Source of the DNA: CADEEN01 sp963740395
GTDB lineage: Bacteria; Pseudomonadota; Gammaproteobacteria; Burkholderiales; Burkholderiaceae_C
Assembly: GCA_963740395.1 (NCBI GenBank)
Contig: CAVUEP010000015.1
Coordinates: 1-64,000, forward strand
Reading direction: 5' to 3'
DNA length: 64,000 bases
Shown here: positions 29,958 through 40,833 of the stretch, in pieces
Layout of the letters: every line of letters begins with the position of its first letter
How positions within the stretch are numbered: the stretch's first letter is position 1
The notes under the pieces: generated by a model
The model's input: only the letters and a program-made list of their open reading frames with translations
The model's database searches: none
What the model was told of the DNA's origin: nothing
Program-made: the position numbers and the translations under genes

Positions 29958-30410
29958 TCAGTTCACCTCGCCGACGACCACGACGTTGACCTCGGATTGC
30001 ACATCCGTGTGCAACGCGATCGAGACCGCCTGTTCGCCGACCGCCTTGATCGGGCCGTTCGGCAGTCGAATGCCGGCCTTGGGCACATCGAAACCGAGCT
30101 TCTTGAGCGCGTCCGAAATGTCGGCATTCGTGACCGATCCGAACAAGCGTCCGTCGACGCCGGCCTTTTGCGTGATCGACACGCTCTTGCCGTTCATCTT
30201 CTCGGCCACGGCTTGGGCCGCTGCGAGCTTGTCGGCAGCAAGCTTCTCGAGCTCAGCGCGCTTGACCTCGAACTCCTTGATCGCCGCCTCGGTGGCGCGA
30301 CGCGCCTGGCGCGTCGGGATCAGGAAGTTGCGGGCGAATCCGTCCTTGACCTTGACGACATCGCCCAGGTTGCCGAGGTTGGCGACTTTTTCCAGCAGGA
30401 TGATTTGCAT
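29958..30410 (-). CDS. rplI: 50S ribosomal protein L9
   Basis: Ribosomal protein bL9, 150 residues, with the N-terminal signature MQIILLEKVANLGNLGDVVKVKDGFARNFLIPTRQA, the long connecting helix and the C-terminal domain. The start at 30410 is fixed by the family N-terminus. It is the last gene of the rpsF-priB-rpsR-rplI operon and begins 10 bp after the rpsR stop. Confidence 0.98.
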   Translation of the reverse strand: MQIILLEKVANLGNLGDVVKVKDGFARNFLIPTRQARRATEAAIKEFEVKRAELEKLAADKLAAAQAVAEKMNGKSVSITQKAGVDGRLFGSVTNADISDALKKLGFDVPKAGIRLPNGPIKAVGEQAVSIALHTDVQSEVNVVVVGEVN

Positions 30411-30420
30411 TTGTGGCTCC

Positions 30421-30711
30421 TCAACCCTTGTGTTGGTCGCTGTAAGGCAACAACGCAAGGTAGCGCGCGCGCTTGATCGCCGTCGTCAGCTGACGCTGGA
30501 AGAAGGCGCGCGTGCCGGTCAGGCGAGCGGGCGTGATCTTGCCGTTCTCACCGATGAAGTCGCGCAGGGTGTCGACGTCCTTGTAGTCAATCTGCTCGAC
30601 ACCGGCGACGGTGAAGCGGCAGAAGCGCTTGCGACGGAACAGCAACGACTGTTGATTGCGCTTGGGTTTGCGGTCCTTCGAGAACCGGCCTTTACCACGT
30701 GGCGGGGGCAT
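30421..30711 (-). CDS. rpsR: 30S ribosomal protein S18
   Basis: Ribosomal protein bS18, 96 residues, with the core KRFCRFTVAGVEQIDYKDVDTLRDFIGENGKITPARLTGTRAFFQRQLTTAIKRARYLALLPY. The N-terminus is basic (PPPRGKGRFSKDRKPKRNQQ) and extended by about 20 residues compared with the 75-residue E. coli protein, as is common in Burkholderiales. It sits between priB and rplI. Confidence 0.98.
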   Translation of the reverse strand: MPPPRGKGRFSKDRKPKRNQQSLLFRRKRFCRFTVAGVEQIDYKDVDTLRDFIGENGKITPARLTGTRAFFQRQLTTAIKRARYLALLPYSDQHKG

Positions 30712-30735
30712 AGTGTGATCTCCTGAAAATCTGAA

Positions 30736-31044
30736 CTACGAACAGGCTTGGGTAGCCGAGGTGGGGTCCATCGCCGTGATGTGCAACACGAGTCCGCGGC
30801 CGTTGCGGGTGGCTCCGAGAAAACCGGCAAAGTTTGCCGAGCTGCCCAGGGCCAGTACGCCTGCGGGCCGCGTGATCGCCCCGATCGCCACCGCCTTGAT
30901 CTCCAGGGAGACCTTTCGCGGCAGGCCGTCTTCGCTGACCTCGGACTCGTGCTTGAGCAGCAGGTCCAGGGCCGGCAAGCCGGCAGGGGTGTATCGCATG
31001 GCACCGCGTTCGACCAACGTGGCCGCCAGAACCAGTCGGTTCAT
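30736..31044 (-). CDS. priB: Primosomal replication protein N (PriB)
   Basis: A 102-residue OB-fold single-stranded-DNA-binding protein of the replication restart primosome. Family features: MNRLVLAATLVERGAMRYTPAGLPALDLLLKHES, then a basic beta-barrel and the C-terminal GLVLHIT. It works with PriA and DnaT to reload DnaB, which is encoded just beyond the same operon. It lies between rpsF and rpsR, the conserved position in beta- and gammaproteobacteria. Confidence 0.95.
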   Translation of the reverse strand: MNRLVLAATLVERGAMRYTPAGLPALDLLLKHESEVSEDGLPRKVSLEIKAVAIGAITRPAGVLALGSSANFAGFLGATRNGRGLVLHITAMDPTSATQACS

Positions 31045-31078
31045 GGCTTGGCGCAGGTCGGCGCGGCCTCGCTGTCAA

Positions 31079-31447
31079 TCAGGCGCTTGCCTCCTGCGGC
31101 TGCGGCGCCTTACGGGCTTCCTCGCGCTCGACATGCTTCATCATCGCAGAGGGCGTGATTTCGGCCTTCTCCATCGCCACGGTCATGTGGCGCAGCACGG
31201 CATCATTGAAGCGGAAACCAGTCTCCAACTCGACCAGCGTCTCGTTGCTGCACTCGATATTCAGGCACAGGTAATGCGCCTTGCCGAGCTTCTGGATCTG
31301 GTACGCCAGCTGACGCCGACCCCAGTCCTCGACCCGGTGCACCTTGCCCCCGGCGGCCGTGAGCAGGCCCTTGTAACGTTCCAGCATGGCTGGAACCTGT
31401 TCGCTTTGATCCGGATGGATCAGCAGAATGATTTCATAGTGACGCAT
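31079..31447 (-). CDS. rpsF: 30S ribosomal protein S6
   Basis: Ribosomal protein bS6, 122 residues: MRHYEIILLIHPDQSEQVPAMLERY at the N-terminus, GRRQLAYQIQKLGKAHYLCLNIECS in the middle and a short charged tail (no long poly-Glu tail). AAGGAG lies upstream of the ATG. It is the first gene of the operon; S6 pairs with S18, encoded two genes on. Confidence 0.98.
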   Translation of the reverse strand: MRHYEIILLIHPDQSEQVPAMLERYKGLLTAAGGKVHRVEDWGRRQLAYQIQKLGKAHYLCLNIECSNETLVELETGFRFNDAVLRHMTVAMEKAEITPSAMMKHVEREEARKAPQPQEASA

Positions 31448-31510
31448 ATGGACTCCTTGTGGTTTCCAGTGATTGGAAGCCGCCCTGCGGCGTCAGAGTG
31501 CAGGTGCGGC

Positions 31511-31532
31511 AAGGGGAAAGCCCGCGAGTATA
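31511..31532 (-). promoter_or_regulatory. Extended -10 promoter of the rpsF operon
   Basis: On the minus strand TGC-TATACT, an extended -10 (TATACT = plus 31527-31532), is followed by CGCGGGCTTTCCCC. No good -35 is present. The same TGCTATACT-N1-2-GCGGG-pyrimidine pattern occurs at rpsB (50609-50630). The leader would be about 75 bases. A GC-rich start region is typical of stringently controlled ribosomal promoters. Confidence 0.6.
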
Positions 31533-31548
31533 GCAGGCCGCGAGCAGT

Positions 31549-33948
<2,400 letters not shown>

Positions 33949-34135
33949 GGGAAAGCTCCGTGATGGTGGGAAACCGGTGCTTGCCCTGGCCTCGCGCGCG
34001 CTCGAACCGTCGCGACTGCGAAGTCGGCAGTAAGGTGACGGGAGCGCGTCATGGAAGGGTCCGCGGCAAGATGTTGGCGGTGATTCTACGGGCCGGCCGC
34101 GCGCCTATCATGTGAATCCCCCAGCATCGAACACC

Positions 34136-34960
34136 ATGCCGAGTCGCACTGTATTCTTTGTCTCCGACGGCACCGGCATCACGGCCGAGACGTTCGGAAA
34201 CTCCATCCTGGCGCAATTTGGCGCCCGGCCGCGGCATGTGAGACGCCCGTTCATCGACAGCGTCGAAAAGGCGCTGCCGGTCGTGGGCGAGATCAACCAC
34301 ATCGCCGACCAGGAAGGCCGCCGGCCGATCGTCTTCATCACCCTGGTCAATGACGAAGTGCGGGACATCCTCATCGGCCCCGCCTGCAAGGGTTTGGTGT
34401 TGGACATGTTCCGCGCCTTCGTCGAACCCCTGGAAGCCGAGTTCGGCGTCAAGAGCAACCACCGGATCGGTCGCTTCTCCGACGCCTCCAAGAGTGCCGA
34501 GTACAACGACCGTATCGAAGCCATCAACTTCTCACTCGCCCACGACGACGGACAGAGCGCGAAGAACCTGGCCCAGGCCGATGTGATCCTGGTCGGCGTC
34601 AGCCGCAGCGGCAAGACGCCGACCTCTTTGTATCTGGCGATGCAGCATGGGATCAAGGCCGCCAACTACCCCCTGATTCCCGAGGACTTCGATCGTGGGC
34701 ACATGCCCGCCTCGCTGGCGCCGTACAAGGCGAAGTGTTTCGGCTTGACGATCGACGCGGATCGGCTGGCCCAGATCCGGCACGAGCGACGCCCGGGGAG
34801 CAAGTACGCCTCACTGGCGAACTGTCGCTTCGAGGTCAACGAGGCAGAACGCATGATGAAGCGCGACGGCATCGCCTGGCTCAGCTCGACACACAAGTCG
34901 ATCGAGGAAATCGCGACCACGATCCTGCGCGACATCCGTCCGGACCGATTGACCTACTGA
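34136..34960 (+). CDS. ppsR: PEP synthase kinase/pyrophosphorylase (PpsR, DUF299)
   Basis: A bifunctional regulator that inactivates PpsA by ADP-dependent phosphorylation and reactivates it by Pi-dependent dephosphorylation. The 274 residues start VFFVSDGTGITAETFGNSILAQF and contain the P-loop-like motif VGVSRSGKTPTSLYLAMQHGIKAANYPLIPEDF. The ATG at 34136 is used; a GTG at 34112 is possible. Its divergent placement next to ppsA strongly supports the assignment. Its stop directly abuts the stop of the convergent secreted-protein gene. Confidence 0.95.
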   Translation: MPSRTVFFVSDGTGITAETFGNSILAQFGARPRHVRRPFIDSVEKALPVVGEINHIADQEGRRPIVFITLVNDEVRDILIGPACKGLVLDMFRAFVEPLEAEFGVKSNHRIGRFSDASKSAEYNDRIEAINFSLAHDDGQSAKNLAQADVILVGVSRSGKTPTSLYLAMQHGIKAANYPLIPEDFDRGHMPASLAPYKAKCFGLTIDADRLAQIRHERRPGSKYASLANCRFEVNEAERMMKRDGIAWLSSTHKSIEEIATTILRDIRPDRLTY

Positions 34961-35560
34961 TCAGCGCCGCGTCGCGGGGCCGGCGACGTAGAACCCACCT
35001 GACTCGCGGTTGTAGGCGATGCGGTGCCCCCTGTCGCAGCCGCCACACCACCACACTGCGAGGGTGCCGTCGGGCTCCAGTGCCAAGGCGGCGAACGCCG
35101 TACCAGGGTTAGGGACTTCGACCAGGAAGCGCATGCGCGAGCGCTCGCCCGCCCTGCGCGTCAAGGTGTCCGTGATCGCGACGAACAGACCGTGCTCGCC
35201 ATCGCAGCGCTGATACGCACCGACGAAAGCCGTCTGCACCTTGCCGCTGCCATCGAAGGACCCCTCGAGCGAGAACGCCAGGCCGTCGAGCGGACGCCCT
35301 CCCGCCGGGCCCAGCAGTTCTTCGCCAAACAGCTCGCGTGTGAAGGCCTCGGCCGCACACCAGGCTGGCTCGAGCCGCTTGATCGACATGCCGCGCACGG
35401 TGGTGGCCCGAGGGTTGATCGTTGCGCGTTGCCACCAAGGGTCGCGCGCGGGTTCGAGCCTGATCGACAGCAGCGGCGGTGCTGCCGCCGGCGTCTGCGC
35501 GATGGTCGCCGACGCGAGCAGCATCGTAACGAGGGCAAGAACGCTCACTGACCGACTCAC
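34961..35560 (-). CDS. Putative secreted protein of unknown function with CGGC motif
   Basis: I do not recognise this 199-residue protein. It has a clear signal peptide (SVSVLALVTMLLASATIAQ, cleavage near AQTPA), then a mature part of about 175 residues with four cysteines (68, 119, 172 and 175), the last two as WWCGGCDRGH. It is likely periplasmic; the cysteines could form disulfides or bind a metal. The start is read as GTG at 35560: GGAGG lies six bases upstream and GTGA overlaps the trmH stop, whereas the ATG at 35566 directly abuts the GGAGG. It is translationally coupled to the end of the long lpx-rnhB-trmH array, but nothing links it functionally. Confidence 0.75.
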   Translation of the reverse strand: MSRSVSVLALVTMLLASATIAQTPAAAPPLLSIRLEPARDPWWQRATINPRATTVRGMSIKRLEPAWCAAEAFTRELFGEELLGPAGGRPLDGLAFSLEGSFDGSGKVQTAFVGAYQRCDGEHGLFVAITDTLTRRAGERSRMRFLVEVPNPGTAFAALALEPDGTLAVWWCGGCDRGHRIAYNRESGGFYVAGPATRR

Positions 35561-36336
35561 TTCCATCCTCCGCTTTGTCGCGTTGCATACAGGCAGATGG
35601 CCGCCGCTGCGGCCACATTCAAGGACTCTTCACCACCGGGCTGTGGTATGCGCAATCGCAGAGCACAACGTGACAGCAATGCGGATGCCACGCCCTGCCC
35701 TTCATGGCCGAATACCCAGGCGCAGGGATAGGGTAGCGCGGCTTCGTTCAGCGCCATGTCCGCATGCGAACTGCCCGCCAACAGCGGCAGGTTCAAGGAT
35801 TCGAGATCGTCCGCCGCAAGACCCTCCACCAAGGTCAGCCCGAAGTGCGCGCCCATGCCCGCGCGCAAGACCTTGGGCGACCAGAGCGCCGCGCTGCCTT
35901 CGAGGGCCAGCACCTGACTGAATCCCAACGCTGACGCACTGCGCAGGATGCTGCCGACGTTGCCGGCATCCTGCACCCGGTCCAGCACCACCGTGGGAAG
36001 GCCGGGCCGCAGCCCGGCAGGCACCGGAGGCTCGATCAGGAAGCCGATCCCGGCTGGCGAGTCGAGGGCACTGATCGACGCAAACAAGGTGTCCGGCACA
36101 GCAATCGTTCGCGAGGCCCAGCACGCCAGCTCGCGCATGGCGGGTTGACGCATTGCCGATTCGGCCACCAGCGCCTGACTGGCAGCCAGTCCACGGGCGC
36201 GCAATGCGTCACACAGATGCGCTCCCTCGAGCCAGATCGCACCCAACTTGCGGTAGCCGGCGGGGTTTCGAACCAGCTTGCGCACGCGCACGAGCAGCGG
36301 GTTGTCGCGTGACGTGACGGCGACGATCTCACTCAA
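35557..36336 (-). CDS. TrmH-family (SpoU) RNA 2'-O-ribose methyltransferase
   Basis: A 259-residue SPOUT methyltransferase. Motif 1 (VVLDRVQDAGNVGSILRSASALGF), motif 2 (WVFGHEGQGV) and motif 3 (LRIPQPGGEESLNVAAAAAICLYA) form the knotted SAM site. The N-terminal substrate-binding region is present (RVRKLVRNPAGYRKLGAIWLEGAHLCDAL). It methylates an rRNA or tRNA ribose, but the exact target is not readable. The start codon is TTG at 36336, overlapping the rnhB stop as TTGA, so translation is coupled. Confidence 0.9.
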   Translation of the reverse strand: MSEIVAVTSRDNPLLVRVRKLVRNPAGYRKLGAIWLEGAHLCDALRARGLAASQALVAESAMRQPAMRELACWASRTIAVPDTLFASISALDSPAGIGFLIEPPVPAGLRPGLPTVVLDRVQDAGNVGSILRSASALGFSQVLALEGSAALWSPKVLRAGMGAHFGLTLVEGLAADDLESLNLPLLAGSSHADMALNEAALPYPCAWVFGHEGQGVASALLSRCALRLRIPQPGGEESLNVAAAAAICLYATRQSGGWK

Positions 36337-36962
36337 CGCGCACTCTCCAGGGCCGCCCGGACGGGTCCGAAACTGCGCCGGTGCGCGATGCAGGCGCCAT
36401 GCTGGCGCAATGCCGCCAGATGGTCTGGCGTCGGGTACCCCTTGTGCGCCGCAAATCCATAGGCCGGAAACTCATCGTGAAGCGCCACCAGAAGATTGTC
36501 GCGTTCGACCTTGGCGATGATCGATGCCGCCGAGATGGCGCCCACCAGGCTGTCGCCCCTGACGATGGCCTCTGCCGGCATCCGCAGCAGCGGCAGCCGA
36601 TTGCCATCCACGAGCACGCGCGCCGGAACCAGCCGCAGCCTTTCGACGGCGCGGCGCATCGCCAGCAGCGTGGCCTGGAGGATGTTCAGGCGATCGATTT
36701 CCTCGACGCTGGCCTGCGCCACGCTGCAACACAGCGCCTTGGCGCGAATCTCCAACGCCAATCGCTCACGCGCTTCAGCACCCAGTACCTTGGAGTCGCG
36801 CAGACCCTTGATGGGCTGCAGGTCGTTGAGGATCACGGCGGCGGCGACCACGGGCCCCGCCAGCGGGCCCCGGCCGGCCTCGTCCACGCCCGCGACCAGG
36901 CCCGGCGAGGTCCACGCCAGCCCGAGCTGCTCAGGCGCGCTCAAGGATCTTCGCGATGGCAT
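36333..36962 (-). CDS. rnhB: Ribonuclease HII
   Basis: RNase HII removes ribonucleotides and RNA from RNA-DNA hybrids. The catalytic DEDD residues are visible in VAGVDEAGRGPLAGPVVAAAV, GLRDSKVLGAEARERLA and ARVLVDGN, with IAKVERD downstream. The start is uncertain: ATG at 36962 (MPSRRSLSAPEQLGLAW) is used, giving 209 residues, with ATG at 37001 as an alternative. Either overlaps lpxB, as often seen in the lpxA-lpxB-rnhB order. Confidence 0.95.
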   Translation of the reverse strand: MPSRRSLSAPEQLGLAWTSPGLVAGVDEAGRGPLAGPVVAAAVILNDLQPIKGLRDSKVLGAEARERLALEIRAKALCCSVAQASVEEIDRLNILQATLLAMRRAVERLRLVPARVLVDGNRLPLLRMPAEAIVRGDSLVGAISAASIIAKVERDNLLVALHDEFPAYGFAAHKGYPTPDHLAALRQHGACIAHRRSFGPVRAALESAR

Positions 36963-38064
36963 CGGTGGCTGTGCGGGCGGTGTCGCGCCGCAACAGGACA
37001 TGCATTTCGGTGAAGCGCTGCTGCAGTGCCTTGGCCCGCGCCGGTGCGTCCAACCAGGCCAGCACGTCGGCGGCCAATGTGGCGGGGTCCGCGTCGCCCT
37101 GGAGACGCTCGGGCACGACGAAGTCGCGGCTCAGGATATTGGGCAAGCCGACCCAGGGCTGGTATTGCATGCGCCGCATCATCTGCCAACTCAAGGCGTT
37201 CATGCGGTAGGCAATCACCATCGGTCGCTTGAACAGCGCGGCTTCGAGAGTGGCCGTGCCGCTGGCGATCAGGGTCACGTCGCAGGCAGCGAGCACCTCG
37301 TGCGAGCGCCCGTCGAGCAGCGTGATCGGCGTCGTGCCGGCATGCTGGTGCAGCAGCGGTTCGACCAGACCTCTCAGCCCCGGGGCGAGCGGCAAGACGA
37401 AGCGCAGCCCGGGCCGCAGGCCATGCAGTCGCGCGGCAGCCTGCAGGAACAGTGGCGCGATGTATTCAATCTCGGAGCGACGACTGCCTGGCAGCAGCGC
37501 CACGACCATGTCGCTCCCAGCCAGGCCGAGCGTCTGGCGCGCCGCGTCCCGGGGTACTTCGAGCGGAATCGCATCGGCCAGCGGGTGACCGACATAGGTG
37601 GCGGCGATGCCATGCCGGGCCAGCAGGGGCGGCTCGAATGGAAACAGGCACAACACATGGTCGACGCTGCGCGCGATCTTCTCCACCCTCTTGCCGCGCC
37701 AGGCCCAGATCGACGGGCAGATGAAGTGGATGGTCTTGGTGCCGGCAGCCTTGAGGCGTGCCTCGAGTTCGAGATTGAAGTCGGGCGCGTCGACGCCGAT
37801 GAACGCATCGGGTCTGTCCGCAAGCAGGCGCGTTTGCAATTGCCTGCGAATGCCGGAAATCTCGTGATAGTGGCGCAGCACCTCGACATAGCCCCGCACC
37901 GCGAGCCTGTCGCTGGGCCACCAGGCATCAAAGCCCGCCGCCACCATCTGTGGCCCGCCAATGCCGTGCGTCGACGCGGCCGGCCACCGCGCCTTCAACC
38001 CCTGGATCAGCAGGCTGGCAATCAGATCGCCAGACGCCTCGCCGGCCACCATTGCCAGGCGCAT
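36931..38064 (-). CDS. lpxB: Lipid-A-disaccharide synthase LpxB
   Basis: A peripheral inner-membrane glycosyltransferase (GT19) that joins lipid X and UDP-2,3-diacylglucosamine. The 377 residues begin MRLAMVAGEASGDLIASLLIQGLKARWP and contain DAFIGVDAPDFNLELE and LLPGSRRSEIEYIAPLFLQAA, both hallmarks. It is part of lpxD-fabZ-lpxA-lpxB, 3 bp after lpxA. Confidence 0.97.
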   Translation of the reverse strand: MRLAMVAGEASGDLIASLLIQGLKARWPAASTHGIGGPQMVAAGFDAWWPSDRLAVRGYVEVLRHYHEISGIRRQLQTRLLADRPDAFIGVDAPDFNLELEARLKAAGTKTIHFICPSIWAWRGKRVEKIARSVDHVLCLFPFEPPLLARHGIAATYVGHPLADAIPLEVPRDAARQTLGLAGSDMVVALLPGSRRSEIEYIAPLFLQAAARLHGLRPGLRFVLPLAPGLRGLVEPLLHQHAGTTPITLLDGRSHEVLAACDVTLIASGTATLEAALFKRPMVIAYRMNALSWQMMRRMQYQPWVGLPNILSRDFVVPERLQGDADPATLAADVLAWLDAPARAKALQQRFTEMHVLLRRDTARTATDAIAKILERA

Positions 38065-38067
38065 AGG

Positions 38068-38868
38068 CTAGCGCGCGATGCCGCGCGTAGAGGCCGCAAG
38101 GAAATCGAGCAACAGGTCGACATCGTCATCGCCACCGGACACGCCGCCCCGCAGCGCCTGGATCGCCTGAGTGGCCTGAACCAGCGTCAGTGCGTCCCGG
38201 TAGAGCAGTCGGTGCATCTGCTTGACCTGTGCAATGCGTTCGGCGGAAAAGCCGCGCCGGCGCAGTCCCTCGATGTTGAAGCCTCGCACCGCCAGCGGGT
38301 TGCCGGCACACATCATGTAGGGCGGCACATCCTGCGCCACATGGCTCTGAAAGCCGGTCATGGCATGGGCACCAATGTGGCAGAACTGGTGCACACCCGT
38401 GAGGCCGCCGACGATGACCCAGTCGCCGACATGAACGTGCCCGGCCAGCGTCGCGTTGTTGGCCAGGATCGTGCGGCTGCCGACCTGCACGTCATGCGCG
38501 ATGTGCACGTAGGCCATGATCCAGTTGTCGTCACCGATGCGCGTGACGCCACCATCCTGGGTGGTGCCCCGGTTGAAGGTGCAGAACTCGCGGATCATGT
38601 TGCGGTCGCCGATGCGCAACTCGGTCGGCTCGCCTCGGTACTTCATGTCCTGGGGCGCGCCGCCGAGGCTGGCGTGGGCGAAGATGCGGTTGTCGCGGCC
38701 GATCCAGGACGGCCCTTCGAGCACGGCGTGGGCGCCGATCGTCGTGCCCTCGCCGATCGTCACGTCCGCGCCGATCACCGCGTACGGACCCACGGCAACC
38801 GACCCTGCCAGTTCAGCGCCCGGGTCGACGATGGCCGTGGGGTGAATCAGCGCCACGGCCTCACGCAA
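38068..38868 (-). CDS. lpxA: UDP-N-acetylglucosamine O-acyltransferase LpxA
   Basis: The first enzyme of lipid A synthesis, which acylates UDP-GlcNAc. The 266 residues (262 in E. coli) form a left-handed beta-helix with hexapeptide repeats (IHPTAIVDPGAEL onward). The catalytic His region is WIMAYVHIAHDVQVGSRTILANNATLAGHV, and the C-terminal helical domain follows. The start is TTG at 38868, overlapping fabZ, or GTG at 38856 (MALIHPTAIVD), which matches the family start equally well. Confidence 0.96.
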   Translation of the reverse strand: MREAVALIHPTAIVDPGAELAGSVAVGPYAVIGADVTIGEGTTIGAHAVLEGPSWIGRDNRIFAHASLGGAPQDMKYRGEPTELRIGDRNMIREFCTFNRGTTQDGGVTRIGDDNWIMAYVHIAHDVQVGSRTILANNATLAGHVHVGDWVIVGGLTGVHQFCHIGAHAMTGFQSHVAQDVPPYMMCAGNPLAVRGFNIEGLRRRGFSAERIAQVKQMHRLLYRDALTLVQATQAIQALRGGVSGGDDDVDLLLDFLAASTRGIAR

Positions 38869-39313
38869 TCTTGCGCATCGTGCACATCAGCTCGGCCTCG
38901 ACGGCCGTCTCGCCGTCGACGCTGGCCCGCGTCTTGTACTTGTAGATGCCAGACTTGACGCGGTCGATCGTCGCCTCGAGGATCAACTGATCACCTGGTT
39001 CGACCGGCCGCTTGAAGCGTGCGCCGTCGATCCCGACGAAGTAGACCACCGAGTCCTCGCCGGAGTCGGTGCCCATGCTCTCGAACGAGAGCAGTGCCGC
39101 GGTCTGCGCCAGGGCTTCGAGCATCATCACGCCGGGCATCACCGGCCGTATCGGGAAGTGACCGACGAAGAACGGCTCGTTGATCGTCACGTTCTTCAGG
39201 GCCTTGATGCGAACGCCGAGTTCGATTTCGAGCACGCGATCGACAAGCAGGATCGGGTAGCGATGCGGCAGCTTCTTCAGGATGTGATGGATGTCGAGCA
39301 CAGGCATGGTCAT
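38861..39313 (-). CDS. fabZ: 3-hydroxyacyl-[acyl-carrier-protein] dehydratase FabZ
   Basis: A hot-dog-fold dehydratase of fatty-acid synthesis, 150 residues. The catalytic His and Glu are in EPFFVGHFPIRPVMPGVMMLEALAQTAALL. The N-terminus LDIHHILKKLPHRYPILLVDRV is typical. It competes with LpxA for 3-hydroxyacyl-ACP, hence its conserved place in the lpx cluster. The start overlaps the lpxD stop as ATGA. Confidence 0.98.
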   Translation of the reverse strand: MTMPVLDIHHILKKLPHRYPILLVDRVLEIELGVRIKALKNVTINEPFFVGHFPIRPVMPGVMMLEALAQTAALLSFESMGTDSGEDSVVYFVGIDGARFKRPVEPGDQLILEATIDRVKSGIYKYKTRASVDGETAVEAELMCTMRKIA

Positions 39314-40293
39314 GTTGATTTCTTCTCCAACGCCCGCAACCGGTCACGCAGCGCGTGCAACTGGCGCAGCGTGGCTGCGTTCTTTTCCCAGGCCGCATTC
39401 TCGTCGAAGGGGAAGACACCGCTGTAGTGGCCGGACTCGAGAATCGAGCGCGTCACGGTCGTTGCCGCGGAGACATGCACATGGTCGGCAAGCGTGATAT
39501 GGCCCAGCACGATGGCGCCGCCGCCCAGGGTGCAATGGGCGCCGATGCGCGCGCTGCCGGCCACGCCCACACAACCGGCCATTGCGCTGTGCGCACCCAC
39601 ATGCACGTTGTGCGCGATCTGCACCAGATTGTCCAGCTTGACCCCGTCCTCGATCACGGTGTCGCCGAGCGCGCCGCGGTCGATGCAGGTGTTGGCGCCG
39701 ATTTCGACGTCATCGCCGATGTGCACGCCACCCAGCTGCTCGATCTTTTCCCACCGGCTCCCTGCCGCCGAACCGGTGGGCGCAAAACCGAAGCCGTCCG
39801 CGCCGATCACGGCGCCGGGGTGCACGATGCAGCGGGCACCTACGTGGCAGCCATCGGCCACGACGACGCGGGCGCCGATGCGGGTGTCCGCGCCGATGCG
39901 CGCCCCGGGGCCGATCCAGGCCAGGGGCCCGATGCTGGCGCTGGGGTGAATCTCGGCCTTGGCGTCGACCACGGCGCTGGGGTGGATGCCGGGCGGGGCA
40001 GCGGGTCGAATGGCCTGAACCCACCACTGCGACAGGCGCGCGTAATAGAGGTAGGGGTCGGGGGTGACGATCGCGGTGCCACGGGCGGCGGCTTCGTCGC
40101 GCTGGGCCGGGGCCACGATCACACAGCCTGCCCGGGTGGTGCCGAGATGCGCGCGATAGCGGGGGTTGGCCAGGAAGGTGACTGAACTCGGCGTCGCGGC
40201 CTCGAGCGTGGCGATGCCGTCGATCGTCAGCGCGGCATCGCCAACGCACTCGCCGCCCAGGCGGGACACGATGGCGGCGATGGTCACGCGCAT
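39310..40293 (-). CDS. lpxD: UDP-3-O-acylglucosamine N-acyltransferase LpxD
   Basis: The third enzyme of lipid A synthesis, which N-acylates UDP-3-O-acylglucosamine. The 327 residues have the N-terminal uridine-binding domain (IDGIATLEAATPSSVTFLANPRYRAHL), hexapeptide-repeat helix and catalytic His (NLVQIAHNVHVGAHSAMAGCVGVAGSARIG). The short C-terminal helix ends ALRDRLRALEKKST. It is located between skp and fabZ as in most Gram-negatives. Confidence 0.97.
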   Translation of the reverse strand: MRVTIAAIVSRLGGECVGDAALTIDGIATLEAATPSSVTFLANPRYRAHLGTTRAGCVIVAPAQRDEAAARGTAIVTPDPYLYYARLSQWWVQAIRPAAPPGIHPSAVVDAKAEIHPSASIGPLAWIGPGARIGADTRIGARVVVADGCHVGARCIVHPGAVIGADGFGFAPTGSAAGSRWEKIEQLGGVHIGDDVEIGANTCIDRGALGDTVIEDGVKLDNLVQIAHNVHVGAHSAMAGCVGVAGSARIGAHCTLGGGAIVLGHITLADHVHVSAATTVTRSILESGHYSGVFPFDENAAWEKNAATLRQLHALRDRLRALEKKST

Positions 40294-40329
40294 CGCCGCG
40301 CTTTCAACGTCGGGCTGCGTGCGCGCGGC

Positions 40330-40833
40330 TCACTTGCCGGCGTTGAGCGCGTCGATCACTTTCTTGGTGATGTCGACACGGGGGCTCCAGTGCACCGCAT
40401 CCTGGAGGATCAGGTCGTACTTTTCAGAGTCGAAGATCTGTTTGATGACCTTGTTGGCGCGCTCGACGACCGTCGAGAGCTCCTCGTTCTTGCGCTGGTT
40501 CAAGTCTTCCTGGAACTCGCGCCGCTTGCGCTGGAAGTCGCGGTCCTGCTCAACCAGGTCGCGCTGGCGGCGCGTACGCTCCGCCTCTGACAACGTCGGG
40601 CCATCCTTGTCGAGCTTGTCTGCACTGGCCTTCAGCCGGTTGGCGATGTCGGCCAGATCCTTCTCGCGCTTGCCGAACTCGGTCTCGAGCTTGGCCTGTG
40701 CGGCCTTGGCGGGATTGGCCTCGCGCAGTACCCGCTCGCTGTTGACGTAACCGATCTTCAGTTCCTGGGCCTGCACAACCATTGATGCGCCCACCAGCAT
40801 GGCTGTGGCGGCAAATGTCTTGATCGTATTCAT
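40330..40833 (-). CDS. skp: Periplasmic chaperone Skp/OmpH
   Basis: A periplasmic holdase for unfolded outer-membrane proteins, 167 residues. It has a signal peptide (MNTIKTFAATAMLVGASMVVQAQ), a KIGYVNSERVL beta-strand start, then a long charged coiled-coil arm (AKLETEFGKREKDLADIANRLKASADKL to EFQEDLNQRKNEEL) and a C-terminal body. It overlaps the bamA stop by one base (TGATG) and delivers clients to BamA. Confidence 0.94.
   Translation of the reverse strand: MNTIKTFAATAMLVGASMVVQAQELKIGYVNSERVLREANPAKAAQAKLETEFGKREKDLADIANRLKASADKLDKDGPTLSEAERTRRQRDLVEQDRDFQRKRREFQEDLNQRKNEELSTVVERANKVIKQIFDSEKYDLILQDAVHWSPRVDITKKVIDALNAGK

Noticed and set aside
36496..38958. 820-codon plus-strand open frame opposite rnhB, lpxB and lpxA
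   Set aside because: It spans three conserved genes on the other strand, and its composition is typical of GC-rich shadow frames.
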